A DNA stretch of 64,000 nt from Anaeromassilibacillus senegalensis (GTDB lineage Bacteria; Bacillota; Clostridia; Oscillospirales; Acutalibacteraceae). The notes under the pieces are model-generated. The model did not search any database. It saw only the letters and a list, made by a program, of their open reading frames with translations, and was not told the origin of the DNA. The stretch is taken from contig NZ_JAFBIT010000003.1 in assembly GCF_021531715.1 (NCBI RefSeq), forward strand, positions 248,001 through 312,000, given 5' to 3'. Positions 7,282-14,812 of the stretch are shown piece after piece (the first letter of the stretch is position 1; each line of letters opens with the position of its first letter). Position numbers and translations under genes: made by a program.

Positions 7282-9285
7282 ATGGCTATTCTGCGCGAAA
7301 AGGACGGTCGCCTTGTTGTGACCGACAACAACGAAAAGCTGTGGATCGAGCCGTGGGGCGAAAACGCCCTGCGCGTGCGCTCCACCAAAATGCCCCGGAT
7401 GCCCGAGGAAAACTGGGCGCTCGAGGAACCGCACAGCGCCTCGGCTGAGATTGAGATCGGCGAAAAGGATGCAACCGTAAAAAATGGCAAGATCGTGGCA
7501 AAGGTCACGAAAGCAGGTAAGATCACGTTTTATAACAGCAAGGGCAAGCTGCTTCTGGAAGAGTTCGTCCGCAACCGCCGCGACGTGACCTCGCCGAAGT
7601 GCAGCGCGCTCGATATCGACGCACGCGAGCACCGCCCGATTCTCGGCGGCGATTTCTCGGCGACCATGCGCTTTGAATCCGACCCCAAGGAGAAAATCTT
7701 CGGCATGGGCCAGTATCAGCAGCCGCTTTTGAACCTCAAGGGCTGCGAGCTTGAGCTTGCGCACCGCAACTCGCAGGCGAGCGTGCCGTTCATGATTTCC
7801 TCGCTCGGCTACGGCTTCCTCTGGAACAATCCGGGCGTCGGCTCCGTCACGTTCGGCATGAACACGACCTCGTGGCGCGCCGTTTCGACAAAGGTCATCG
7901 ATTACTGGATCACGGCGGGCGATACCCCGGCGGAGATCGAGGAAGCGTACGCCGCCGTCACCGGCAAGGTGCCGATGATGCCGGACTATGGCATGGGCTT
8001 CTGGCAGTGCAAGCTGCGCTATCAGACGCAGGAGGAGCTGCTGGAGGTCGCGCGCGAATACAAACGCCGCGGTCTGCCGATTTCCGTCATCGTCGTCGAT
8101 TTCTTCCATTGGCCGCTCGAGGGCGAATGGCGCTTTGACCCGCAGTACTGGCCCGATCCGGACGGCATGATTCGCGAGCTGAAGGAAATGGGCATCGAGC
8201 TGATGGTTTCCATCTGGCCGACCGTCGACCACAAGTGCGCAAATTATAAGGAGATGCGCGAGCGCGGCCTGCTCATCAACGTCGAGCGCGGCTATCCGGT
8301 CGCTCTGCACTGCGTGGACGATACAATCCACTACGATGCGACAAACCCCGAAGCGCGCGAATTCGTCTGGAACGAGGTCAAAAAGAATTATTACAATAAG
8401 GGCGTCCGCATTTTCTGGCTGGATGAGGCTGAGCCGGAATATTCCTACTACGATTTCGACAACTACCGCTATCACCTCGGCCCGAATGTGCAGATCGGCA
8501 ATATCTACCCGAAATGCTACGCGCAGACCTTCTATGAGGGCATGGAGCAGGCCGGACAGCAAAACATCCTGAATCTGCTGCGCTGCGCGTGGGCCGGCTC
8601 GCAGAAGTACGGCGCGCTTGTCTGGTCGGGCGATATCCACTCGAGCTTTGAGAGCTTCCGCAACCAGTTCGCCGCCGGCCTTAACATGGGTCTTGCTGGC
8701 ATTCCGTGGTGGACGACCGATATCGGCGGTTTCCACGGCGGCAACCCGAACGACGAGGCTTTCCGCGAGGTCTTTGCCCGATGGTTCCAGTACGGCACGT
8801 TCTGCCCGGTCATGCGCCTGCACGGCGACCGTGAGCCGCACACGCCGCCGATGAGCACCGTGGGCGGCGGTCGTATGGCGTCCGGCGGCCCGAACGAGGT
8901 CTGGTCCTACGGCGAAACGCTCTACGAAATGTGCAGAAAATACATGCTTCTGCGCGAACGCCTGCGTCCGTATATCACCGGTCTGATGCGCGACGCCCAC
9001 GAAAAGGGCTCGCCGGTCATCCGCCCGATGTTCTACGACTTCCCGGAGGACAGCGCCTGCTGGGAAAACGATACGCAGTATATGTTCGGCGGCAGCCTGC
9101 TCGTCGCGCCGGTTATGGAAGCGGGCCAGCGCAAAAAGAGCGTCTATCTGCCCGCAGGCACATGGTACAATGCCTGGACGGGCGAGGCGCTGGAGGGCGG
9201 CTGCGTGATCGAGGCCGACGCCCCGCTGACCGTCATCCCGGTATTCACAAGAGATCCGGCGCTGCTCGAGGTTTTCAAGGGCTGA
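7282..9285 (+). CDS. Glycoside hydrolase family 31 (alpha-xylosidase/alpha-glucosidase type)
   Basis: The 667-residue protein has the GH31 order: an N-terminal beta domain with FGMGQYQQPLLNLKG, a TIM barrel with GFWQCKLRYQTQEE and IVVDFFHWP, and the probable nucleophile Asp in FWLDEAEPE (~380). WWTTDIGGFHGG and the probable acid/base Asp in RLHGDREPH (~516) follow. A C-terminal beta domain (LLVAPVMEAG, YLPAGTWY) closes the protein. The FWLDEAEPE version is closer to alpha-xylosidase-like GH31 members than to maltase-type ones, but specificity is not certain. The frame is open to 7195, yet AGAAAGGAAAAGG just before the ATG at 7282 fixes the start. No signal peptide. It probably works with the neighbouring GH172 and epimerase genes. 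Confidence 0.93.
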   Translation: MAILREKDGRLVVTDNNEKLWIEPWGENALRVRSTKMPRMPEENWALEEPHSASAEIEIGEKDATVKNGKIVAKVTKAGKITFYNSKGKLLLEEFVRNRRDVTSPKCSALDIDAREHRPILGGDFSATMRFESDPKEKIFGMGQYQQPLLNLKGCELELAHRNSQASVPFMISSLGYGFLWNNPGVGSVTFGMNTTSWRAVSTKVIDYWITAGDTPAEIEEAYAAVTGKVPMMPDYGMGFWQCKLRYQTQEELLEVAREYKRRGLPISVIVVDFFHWPLEGEWRFDPQYWPDPDGMIRELKEMGIELMVSIWPTVDHKCANYKEMRERGLLINVERGYPVALHCVDDTIHYDATNPEAREFVWNEVKKNYYNKGVRIFWLDEAEPEYSYYDFDNYRYHLGPNVQIGNIYPKCYAQTFYEGMEQAGQQNILNLLRCAWAGSQKYGALVWSGDIHSSFESFRNQFAAGLNMGLAGIPWWTTDIGGFHGGNPNDEAFREVFARWFQYGTFCPVMRLHGDREPHTPPMSTVGGGRMASGGPNEVWSYGETLYEMCRKYMLLRERLRPYITGLMRDAHEKGSPVIRPMFYDFPEDSACWENDTQYMFGGSLLVAPVMEAGQRKKSVYLPAGTWYNAWTGEALEGGCVIEADAPLTVIPVFTRDPALLEVFKG

Positions 9286-9382
9286 CGGACGGAAACATAA
9301 ATCGTTCACAAAATCCTGTTTATTTGCTTCATCGGACTTGTTATACTACTATACAGTATCGTGAAGTCAGGGAGTGTTCGGT

Positions 9383-10159
9383 TTGTTTACGGTTTTCATT
9401 TGCTTTCTCGCGGGTATGGGTGCGGGACTTGGCACGGGCCTTGCCGGACTGAGTGCCGCAGCGGTCATCAGCCCGATGCTCATCACGTTTCTTGGCGTTC
9501 CGGCGTATCAGGCGGTGGGCGTGGCGCTCGCGAGCGACGTGCTTGCCAGCGCCGTCTCGGCCTATACCTACGGCAAAAACAAGAATCTCGATATCAAAAA
9601 TGGGCTGGTCATGATGGCGGCGGTGCTCGCGTTTACAATGGTGGGCAGTTGGCTTGCGAGTTTGCTGCCGCAGAGCACGATGGGCGGCTTTTCGATGTTC
9701 ATGACGCTGCTGCTGGGCATTAAATTTATTGTAAAGCCCGTGATGACGACCAAAGAAGCGATGGAAGTGGTCTCGCCGAAGAAACGCGTGGTGCAGTCCA
9801 TCGTGTGCGGCACGGGGATCGGGCTGATCTGCGGCTTTGTCGGCGCGGGCGGCGGCATGATGATGCTGCTCATCCTCACAAGTGTGCTCGGCTACGAACT
9901 GAAAACGGCGGTCGGCACGAGCGTGTTTATCATGGCGTTTACGGCGCTGACCGGCGCAGTCTCCCACTTTGCGCTCGACGGCATGCCCGACCCGCTGATC
10001 CTCGTGCTCTGCGTGGTGTTTACGCTGCTGTGGGCGCAGATTGCGGCGCGCTTTGCGAATAAGGCGAAGCCCAAGACGCTCAACCGCGCGACCGGCATCG
10101 TACTGACCATACTCGGCGCGGCGATTCTGATCGTGAACTACGTGCCGGGCCTGCGATAA
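9383..10159 (+). CDS. TSUP family (TauE/SafE) sulfite/sulfonate exporter-like membrane protein
   Basis: About 258 residues with eight hydrophobic segments in two related halves, each opening with a Gly-rich TSUP signature (GAGLGTGLAGLSAAA at the N-terminus, GFVGAGGGMMM near 160). The family exports or imports small sulfur compounds or organic anions across the cytoplasmic membrane; the substrate here is unknown. No ATG start exists. AGGGAG at 9369-9374 sits 8 bases before the TTG at 9383, which is preferred to the GTG at 9374 that overlaps the ribosome site. It begins a run of three plus-strand genes. Confidence 0.88.
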   Translation: MFTVFICFLAGMGAGLGTGLAGLSAAAVISPMLITFLGVPAYQAVGVALASDVLASAVSAYTYGKNKNLDIKNGLVMMAAVLAFTMVGSWLASLLPQSTMGGFSMFMTLLLGIKFIVKPVMTTKEAMEVVSPKKRVVQSIVCGTGIGLICGFVGAGGGMMMLLILTSVLGYELKTAVGTSVFIMAFTALTGAVSHFALDGMPDPLILVLCVVFTLLWAQIAARFANKAKPKTLNRATGIVLTILGAAILIVNYVPGLR

Positions 10160-10178
10160 CGAATAGAAGGAGCTGCAT

Positions 10179-10619
10179 ATGGGAACGGAAATCCGAATCG
10201 CTGTGGAAGCGGACTATGAAGCGATTGCGAGAATCAGCCGGGACGATCTCGGCTACGACTGCGCGCCGGCGCTCGTGCGGGAAAAGCTGCGCCGCGCGCT
10301 GCAAAGCGAGCGGGAGCGCGTGTTCGTCGCCGTGTGCGGGGGCGAGGTCGCCGGGTACATCCACGCCGAGGACTACGACGTGCTGTATTTCGAGACGATG
10401 AAGAACATCCTCGGATTGGCGGTTGCCGCGAATCACCGGCGCAAGGGGATCGGCACCAAGCTGCTCGGCGCGGTCGAAGATTGGGCACGGGAGACGGGCG
10501 TGCGGCAGATTCGGCTCAATTCCGGCATCACCCGCCGCGGCGCGCACGCATTCTACCGCGCAAACGGCTACACCGACGAAAAAGAACAGAAGCGCTTTAT
10601 TAAAACGCTGGAAGCGTAA
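10179..10619 (+). CDS. GNAT family N-acetyltransferase
   Basis: The 146-residue protein is a single GNAT domain: the acetyl-CoA pyrophosphate loop is seen in NHRRKGIGTKLL (R/Q-x-x-G-x-G/A), preceded by the beta-4 strand LGLAVAANH and followed by IRLNSGITRRGAHAFYRANGY, the usual C-terminal GNAT ending. Start ATG has GAAGGAG 7 bases upstream. It lies 19 bases after the exporter stop and is probably cotranscribed. The acceptor substrate is unknown. Confidence 0.92.
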   Translation: MGTEIRIAVEADYEAIARISRDDLGYDCAPALVREKLRRALQSERERVFVAVCGGEVAGYIHAEDYDVLYFETMKNILGLAVAANHRRKGIGTKLLGAVEDWARETGVRQIRLNSGITRRGAHAFYRANGYTDEKEQKRFIKTLEA

Positions 10620-10640
10620 AGGCGGAAAGGATGAAAAGAA

Positions 10641-11015
10641 ATGGAACTCAATGTGGAAATTTTGACGGCGATTCTGGACGCCTACCCGTATGAGATCGTG
10701 TTCTGCGACCGCACGCATACCGTCCGGTTTTTAAACCGCGCGGCGAAAAAGCGCTACGCGGGCATTGTACGCGTCGGCGGCAGCCTGTTTAACTGCCACA
10801 ATGAGCGTTCGCGCGTGAAAATTGAAGAATTCCTCGCGCGGGCGGATGCCGGTGAGGACGAGATGTTCGAGGTGCTGAACGGCGCGACGAACGAGCGCGA
10901 ATTCTTTGTGCCGGTGCGCGACGTGCAGGGGCAGGTCATTGGCTATTTTGAGCGCCATGAAAATTTTTGGACGCTGGACAATCCCGACGCGCCGGTGACG
11001 GTGCACCCGATTTAA
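10641..11015 (+). CDS. Stand-alone PAS domain protein
   Basis: A 124-residue protein that is little more than one PAS fold: ILDAYPYEIVFCDRTHTVRFLNRAAKK at the N-terminus is a typical PAS opening, and REFFVPVRDVQGQVIGYFE is the closing beta sheet. No output domain is attached, so it may sense a ligand or redox state and act on a partner. It lies 21 bases after the GNAT gene, behind AAAGGATG-type ribosome sequence, and ends the unit at a strong terminator. Confidence 0.85.
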   Translation: MELNVEILTAILDAYPYEIVFCDRTHTVRFLNRAAKKRYAGIVRVGGSLFNCHNERSRVKIEEFLARADAGEDEMFEVLNGATNEREFFVPVRDVQGQVIGYFERHENFWTLDNPDAPVTVHPI

Positions 11016-11033
11016 ACGATAATGTTTTACAGC

Positions 11034-11080
11034 AAAAGGCCGCATACCGTCTGAAAAACAGAGGGCATGCGGCCTTTTTT
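11034..11080. terminator. Bidirectional terminator
   Basis: AAAAGGCCGCAT (11034-11045) pairs with ATGCGGCCTTTT (11066-11077), with T and A tracts on both sides, serving the PAS gene and the convergent M42 peptidase gene. Confidence 0.88.
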
Positions 11081-11092
11081 GTATCGTTTCTT

Positions 11093-12103
11093 TTACAGCT
11101 CAAAATCTGCGTTCATGAACGCTTCGAGGAGCTTTACCGTCGCCTGGATGTCGCCCGCGTGGACGATGGCGTTCGGGCCGTGCGTGTAGCGCGTGACGAC
11201 CGAGAAGCCGACCGTCTTGATGCCGCCGCCGACGAGCGTCATCGCGCCTGCGTCCGTGCCGCCGACGTAGATGACGTCCTTCTGGTACGGCAGATTGTTT
11301 GCCTTGCACAGCTCGATGGACTTCTGCACAAGCCCTTCGTCGCTGATCGAATGCGTGTCGGAAATTTTGATCGCGACGCCGTTGCCGAGCGTGTTGCTGC
11401 CCTCGAGGTCGCCGGGGCGGTCGTGGCACGGCGTGACGTCGACCGCAACGCCGATGTCCGGCTGGATGCGCTGCGCCGTGACCTGCCCGCCGCGCGTGCC
11501 AACCTCCTCCTGCACCGTGAAGGCGAGGTAGATGTCGTTCTTCGGCTTTTGGACGTTCATAATGGCCTGCATCAGCATGTAGCAGCCGACGCGGTCGTCG
11601 ATGGCCTTGGCCGTGATATAGCCCTTGGCGAGCTCCGTGTATGGGCCCTCGTAGCACGCGACGTCGCCCACATCGACGTATTCCATAACCTCCGCCTTCG
11701 AGTGCAGGCCGATGTCGATGTAGCAGTCGGTGTATTTTGCGTAGCCGCCCGCGCTCAGCTTTTCGGGCGGGATGCGGCTTGCGACGACGCCGACCGTGCC
11801 GTTGCGGAAACGCACGCGGCTCTGGTATGTCGTGAACATCCAGCAGGTGCCGAGCTCCTTGAACAGAATGCGGCCGTCCTCCTCGATTTTGATGACCTGA
11901 AAGCCGATCTCATCGGTGTGCGCGGCGAGCTCGATGCGCTTTTTGTTCTCGCCCGTGCCCTTGAAATACGCGATGACGCTGCCGTTCGGGTCGGTGATGA
12001 TCTCGTCAGCGAGCGGCGCGAGCTTCTCGCGGATATACGCGGCGACTGCGGTCTCGTAGCCGCTGACGCCGTGCAGCTGGGTGAGTTCCTTAAACATTTC
12101 CAT
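11093..12103 (-). CDS. M42 family metallopeptidase (glutamyl/deblocking aminopeptidase or endoglucanase M type)
   Basis: The 336-residue protein shows the dinuclear zinc site of M42: His and Asp in LAAHTDEIGF (~60), Asp in KAIDDRVGCYM (~180), Glu pair in VQEEVGTRGG (~210), Asp in AVDVTPCHD and His in RYTHGPNA (~305). Family members form tetrahedral cytoplasmic aminopeptidases. The frame runs up to 12205, but AAAGGAAACGG ahead of the ATG at 12103 marks the start. It is the second gene behind a threonine aldolase (17-base gap). Earlier cellulase labels for this family are misleading. Confidence 0.92.
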   Translation of the reverse strand: MEMFKELTQLHGVSGYETAVAAYIREKLAPLADEIITDPNGSVIAYFKGTGENKKRIELAAHTDEIGFQVIKIEEDGRILFKELGTCWMFTTYQSRVRFRNGTVGVVASRIPPEKLSAGGYAKYTDCYIDIGLHSKAEVMEYVDVGDVACYEGPYTELAKGYITAKAIDDRVGCYMLMQAIMNVQKPKNDIYLAFTVQEEVGTRGGQVTAQRIQPDIGVAVDVTPCHDRPGDLEGSNTLGNGVAIKISDTHSISDEGLVQKSIELCKANNLPYQKDVIYVGGTDAGAMTLVGGGIKTVGFSVVTRYTHGPNAIVHAGDIQATVKLLEAFMNADFEL

Positions 12104-12120
12104 ATGTACCGTTTCCTTTC

Positions 12121-13176
12121 TTATTTTGCAGAGTCCGCCATGATCGCGCGGATGTCGCTGCAGAGTGCTTCTACGTTTTCGTCCTTCGTCGCCCAACTCG
12201 TGCAAAGGCGGATCGCGCTGTGTGTCTCATCGACGCGCGCCCAGTAGGAATAGACGTATTTTTCCTTGAGCTTTTCGAGCGCCGCGTCCGGGAAAACCGG
12301 GAACTGCTGGTTTGTGGGCGAATCTGCGAAGAACGTGCAGCCCGCTTCCTTACAGACGGCGGCGATGCGCTTCGCCTGCACGACGGCCTTTTTGGAGATT
12401 TCAAAGTACAGGTTGTCGGTGAACAGCACGTCGAACTGGATGCCGAGCAGACGGCCCTTGGCCAGCATGCCGCCGCGCTGCTTGATGTGGTAGCGGAAAT
12501 CAGGCTTGATTTCCGGGTTTGTGATGACGACTGCTTCGCCGAACAGCGCGCCCACCTTCGTGCCGCCGATGTAGAACACATCGCTCAGATCGCACAGATC
12601 GCGCAGCGTCACGTCGTTTTCCGGGGAGGTCAGCCCGTAGCCGAGCCGCGCGCCGTCAATGAAGAGATACAGCCCGCAGCGCGTGCAGACGTCGTGCAGC
12701 GCGGTCAGCTCCGCTTTGGAGTACAGCCCGCCGTTTTCGGTTGGCAGCGAGATGTAGACGAGCTTTGGCTGCACCATGTGCTCAAACGACGCGTCGTTCA
12801 CGTGCGCGGTGTACGCCGCCTCCACCTGCGCAGCGCTGATTTTGCCGTCGGGCGTCGCGGGAAGCGCGAGTACCTTGTGACCCGTGGCCTCCACGGCGCC
12901 AGATTCATGCACGTTGATGTGTCCCGTTTCCGCGCTCAGCGCGCCCTGGTGCGGGCGCAGAATCGACGCAATCACCGTCGCGTTCGCCTGCGTGCCGCCG
13001 ACGAGAAAGTGCACGTCGATGTCATCCCTGCCACACGCCGCGCGGATCTTGGCGCGCGCCGCGTCGCAGATCTCGTCCTCGCCGTAGCCGATGGTCTGCA
13101 TCAGATTCGTGTCACAAAGCCGCTCCAAAATCTTCGGGTGGCATCCCTCCGTATAATCACAGTTAAAGTAAATCAT
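12121..13176 (-). CDS. Low-specificity threonine aldolase family (beta-eliminating lyase fold)
   Basis: The ~351-residue fold-type I PLP enzyme carries NCDYTEGCHPKI at the N-terminus, FLVGGTQANATV (PLP phosphate region), FIDGARLGYGL (Asp/Ala ring contact, ~165) and the Schiff-base Lys in YIGGTKVGAL (~195). It would cleave L-threonine or L-allo-threonine to glycine and acetaldehyde in the cytoplasm. AAGGAG sits 8 bases before the ATG at 13176; the upstream ATG at 13182 is too close to it. A promoter lies at 13343-13371 and a ~165-base leader holds two inverted repeats. Transcribed with the M42 peptidase. Confidence 0.92.
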   Translation of the reverse strand: MIYFNCDYTEGCHPKILERLCDTNLMQTIGYGEDEICDAARAKIRAACGRDDIDVHFLVGGTQANATVIASILRPHQGALSAETGHINVHESGAVEATGHKVLALPATPDGKISAAQVEAAYTAHVNDASFEHMVQPKLVYISLPTENGGLYSKAELTALHDVCTRCGLYLFIDGARLGYGLTSPENDVTLRDLCDLSDVFYIGGTKVGALFGEAVVITNPEIKPDFRYHIKQRGGMLAKGRLLGIQFDVLFTDNLYFEISKKAVVQAKRIAAVCKEAGCTFFADSPTNQQFPVFPDAALEKLKEKYVYSYWARVDETHSAIRLCTSWATKDENVEALCSDIRAIMADSAK

Positions 13177-13235
13177 ACACATAGCTCCTTATTTTTTCTG
13201 CGCGGTGCGCGTTTTGTGGTTCTGCGTCAGCAGAA

Positions 13236-13297
13236 TGCCGACCTTCACCTATGGTCGGCAAACAAAAGGTGCCGTTTGAAAAACTTGTTTTTCAAAC
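13236..13297. repeat. Two tandem palindromes in the threonine aldolase leader
   Basis: TGCCGACC (13236-13243) pairs with GGTCGGCA (13253-13260). GTTTGAAAAAC (13274-13284) pairs with GTTTTTCAAAC (13287-13297) across only TT. Neither is followed by a T tract on the minus strand. They may be leader hairpins, a protein site, or a small REP-like element; which one cannot be decided here. Confidence 0.55.
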
Positions 13298-13342
13298 TTT
13301 CCTCTCATATTCCGCCGGATACGGCGAAACTGAATACTATAA

Positions 13343-13371
13343 AATATAGCACGTGCCCGCAGCTTTGTAAA
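13343..13371 (-). promoter_or_regulatory. Promoter of the threonine aldolase-M42 operon
   Basis: Minus strand: TTTACA (13366-13371), 17-base spacer ending TGC, TATATT (13343-13348): an extended -10 promoter about 165 bases upstream of the start codon. Confidence 0.7.
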
Positions 13372-13388
13372 GCAAGCGGGCAGTTTTT

Positions 13389-13619
13389 TCAGCTCTTTTT
13401 GGCCTTTGCAGGATATGGATCGGGAATATTGGTCAACTCGAGAATATAGTCCGTTGAAACGGTGTAATAGTGCGCGAGACGGATCAAAAGATCGATTGGG
13501 AGTTGGCGTATTCCGTTCTCGTATTGTGAGTACGTATTCTGCTTTACGGCAAGAAAATCCGCAACCTGCTTTTGTGTTAAGTCCCGATCCTCGCGTAAAT
13601 CCCGAAGTCACATATTCAT
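13389..13619 (-). pseudogene. XRE-type repressor gene broken by an in-frame stop at codon 4
   Basis: The minus strand encodes a compact Cro/C1 helix-turn-helix: DLTQKQVADFLAVKQNTYSQ then YENGIRQLPIDLLIRLAHYY and TDYILELTN, stop at 13389-13391. A good ribosome site (GGAGGG) precedes ATG AAT ATG at 13611-13619, but the next codon in the helix-turn-helix frame is TGA (13608-13610) where CGA (Arg) would give a normal MNMRLRDLRED-like start. No other start codon precedes the recognition helix. Either a single nonsense mutation or a sequencing error. The AT-rich composition matches the divergent gene at 13748 and differs from the rest of the window. Confidence 0.75.
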
Positions 13620-13654
13620 CCCTCCGTTTCATCTTGCCATTTATTTTATAATTC

Positions 13655-13688
13655 TCAAAATGAGATATTGGCTTTTATCTCATTTTGA
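13655..13688. promoter_or_regulatory. Dyad operator between the XRE remnant and the 13748 gene
   Basis: TCAAAATGAGATA (13655-13667) and its exact complement TATCTCATTTTGA (13676-13688) are separated by 8 bases. Each arm itself holds a small dyad (CTCA-AAA-TGAG and CTCA-TTT-TGA). Such paired short dyads are usual for Cro/C1-type repressors; the obvious ligand is the adjacent XRE protein. Confidence 0.75.
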
Positions 13689-13696
13689 AATAAATT
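13668..13696 (+). promoter_or_regulatory. Promoter of the zinc-ribbon membrane protein gene, overlapping the operator
   Basis: TTGGCT (13668-13673), 17-base spacer, TAAATT (13691-13696). The -35 lies exactly between the two operator arms and the right arm fills the spacer, so a bound repressor would block RNA polymerase. Confidence 0.55.
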
Positions 13697-13747
13697 CAAA
13701 GATTTAATATCTTTATAAATTCATCATTGGCTTGGGAGGAATAAACT

Positions 13748-14233
13748 ATGCCACTTGCAGTTAACAATCAAAAAACGTATGACGACAGAGAAAGCAAACT
13801 GTTCAGAACGGCTGAAGGTCTGAAAACATCCGCAATTGTTTTGGCGGCTTTTCTGTTTATTATGGGATTGATCTTAGGCGCAAATGCAAGAGATTACCAT
13901 GATGATTTCAGTTTTATTCTGTTTTTGACGACGTTTGTTCCGTACGGTGTTGCGGCAGCCATCATAGCAGATGTGGGCATGTTGGTCGCACTGCTTTTGG
14001 AGTCTTTTGCAGATATGCACTATTATGCGCGTATCTCTGCTGCTGGAGCGGAGATCAGCGCTTCAGCGGTGCAGACAGCGCATACCGGAGTACCCACAAG
14101 TAACATTGGAGCGCCGACAAGTCAGATCGCGGGAATTCGGAATGACAGCGATTGGAAATGCCACACTTGTGGCCGCGTGAACAAGGTATATGTAACAACC
14201 TGTAAATGTGGGCAGAAGAAATCTGAAAACTAA
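13748..14233 (+). CDS. Membrane protein with C-terminal zinc ribbon, function unknown
   Basis: A 161-residue protein with two membrane segments (~28-48 and ~57-85), a flexible linker with repeated PTSNIGAPTSQIAG text, and a C-terminal mini zinc ribbon (CHTCGRVNKVYVTTCKCG, four Cys) that faces the cytoplasm if the N-terminus is inside. GGGAGGA precedes the ATG by 8 bases. The gene is AT-rich relative to its neighbours, sits under a dyad operator next to a broken XRE gene, and has its own terminator, so the pair looks like a small acquired islet. I do not recognise a family. Confidence 0.85.
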   Translation: MPLAVNNQKTYDDRESKLFRTAEGLKTSAIVLAAFLFIMGLILGANARDYHDDFSFILFLTTFVPYGVAAAIIADVGMLVALLLESFADMHYYARISAAGAEISASAVQTAHTGVPTSNIGAPTSQIAGIRNDSDWKCHTCGRVNKVYVTTCKCGQKKSEN

Positions 14234-14254
14234 TACAAATATTGGGTTTGTAAT

Positions 14255-14290
14255 AGGGGAGCTTTCTATATCAGGGAGCTCCCCTTTATT
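14255..14290 (+). terminator. Terminator after the zinc-ribbon gene
   Basis: AGGGGAGCT (14255-14263) pairs with AGCTCCCCT (14277-14285), followed by TTATTTAT. Confidence 0.8.
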
Positions 14291-14324
14291 TATCACGAAT
14301 TCGATGCTTTTGCAGTTTTTTTTC

Positions 14325-14353
14325 TTGACAATCCCACGGCTCTATTGTATAAT
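14325..14353 (+). promoter_or_regulatory. Consensus promoter of the ylxM-ffh unit
   Basis: TTGACA (14325-14330), exactly 17 bases, TATAAT (14348-14353), both perfect; about 60 bases of leader before ylxM. Confidence 0.9.
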
Positions 14354-14420
14354 ACAAGGGCTGTAAAGAAAAAAACTTTACAGGCGGGCTGCACGGCGGT
14401 CCGGGAAAAGGATGAAGGAC

Positions 14421-14783
14421 ATGGCAAAGGATTTGCATATTACCTTTCTGCTCGATTTTTACGGCGACATGCTGACCGATAAGCAGCGCGAAGTGATCGA
14501 GTGCTACTACAACGAGGATCTTTCACTGGCGGAGATTGCCGAGGAAAAGGGCATCACGCGGCAGGGCGTACGCGACGCGATCAAGCGCGCGGAGCAGCAG
14601 CTCATCGAGATGGAGGAGCGGCTGGGCCTTGCGAAGCGGTTCCGCACGGTGCAGGAGGAGCTCGCGGCGATCTGTGACCGCGCGCTGCAGATCGAAGCGG
14701 AAAATGAAAGGAACGGCGGAAACGATACGATCCGCGAAAATGTGGAGGCGATTCTGCTCTCCGCGAAAAAGCTGGTGGACTGA
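14421..14783 (+). CDS. ylxM: YlxM/UPF0122 family putative DNA-binding protein
   Basis: The 120-residue protein has a sigma-70 region 4-like helix-turn-helix (TDKQREVIECYYNEDLSLAE, then GITRQGVRDAIKRAE) followed by a helical tail, the normal YlxM composition and length. YlxM is always upstream of ffh and is thought to modulate the signal recognition particle. The ATG at 14421 is preferred to the one at 14412, which overlaps the AAAAGGA ribosome site. It ends 29 bases before ffh. Confidence 0.92.
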   Translation: MAKDLHITFLLDFYGDMLTDKQREVIECYYNEDLSLAEIAEEKGITRQGVRDAIKRAEQQLIEMEERLGLAKRFRTVQEELAAICDRALQIEAENERNGGNDTIRENVEAILLSAKKLVD

Positions 14784-14812
14784 GCTGCGCTCAGCCCGGA
14801 AAGGACGGACGC

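Noticed and set aside
7213-9309. 698-codon open frame antisense to the GH31 gene
   Set aside because: Low-complexity Arg/Ala/Asp text; the plus strand carries all GH31 motifs and a ribosome site.
9319-9355. Promoter for the TSUP exporter gene
   Set aside because: TTGCTT and TATACT/TATACA hexamers are present but the spacings (12 or 20) do not fit a normal promoter.
13249-13632. 127-codon minus-strand frame over the XRE region
   Set aside because: It is a shifted frame of the broken XRE gene; the helix-turn-helix lies in another frame.
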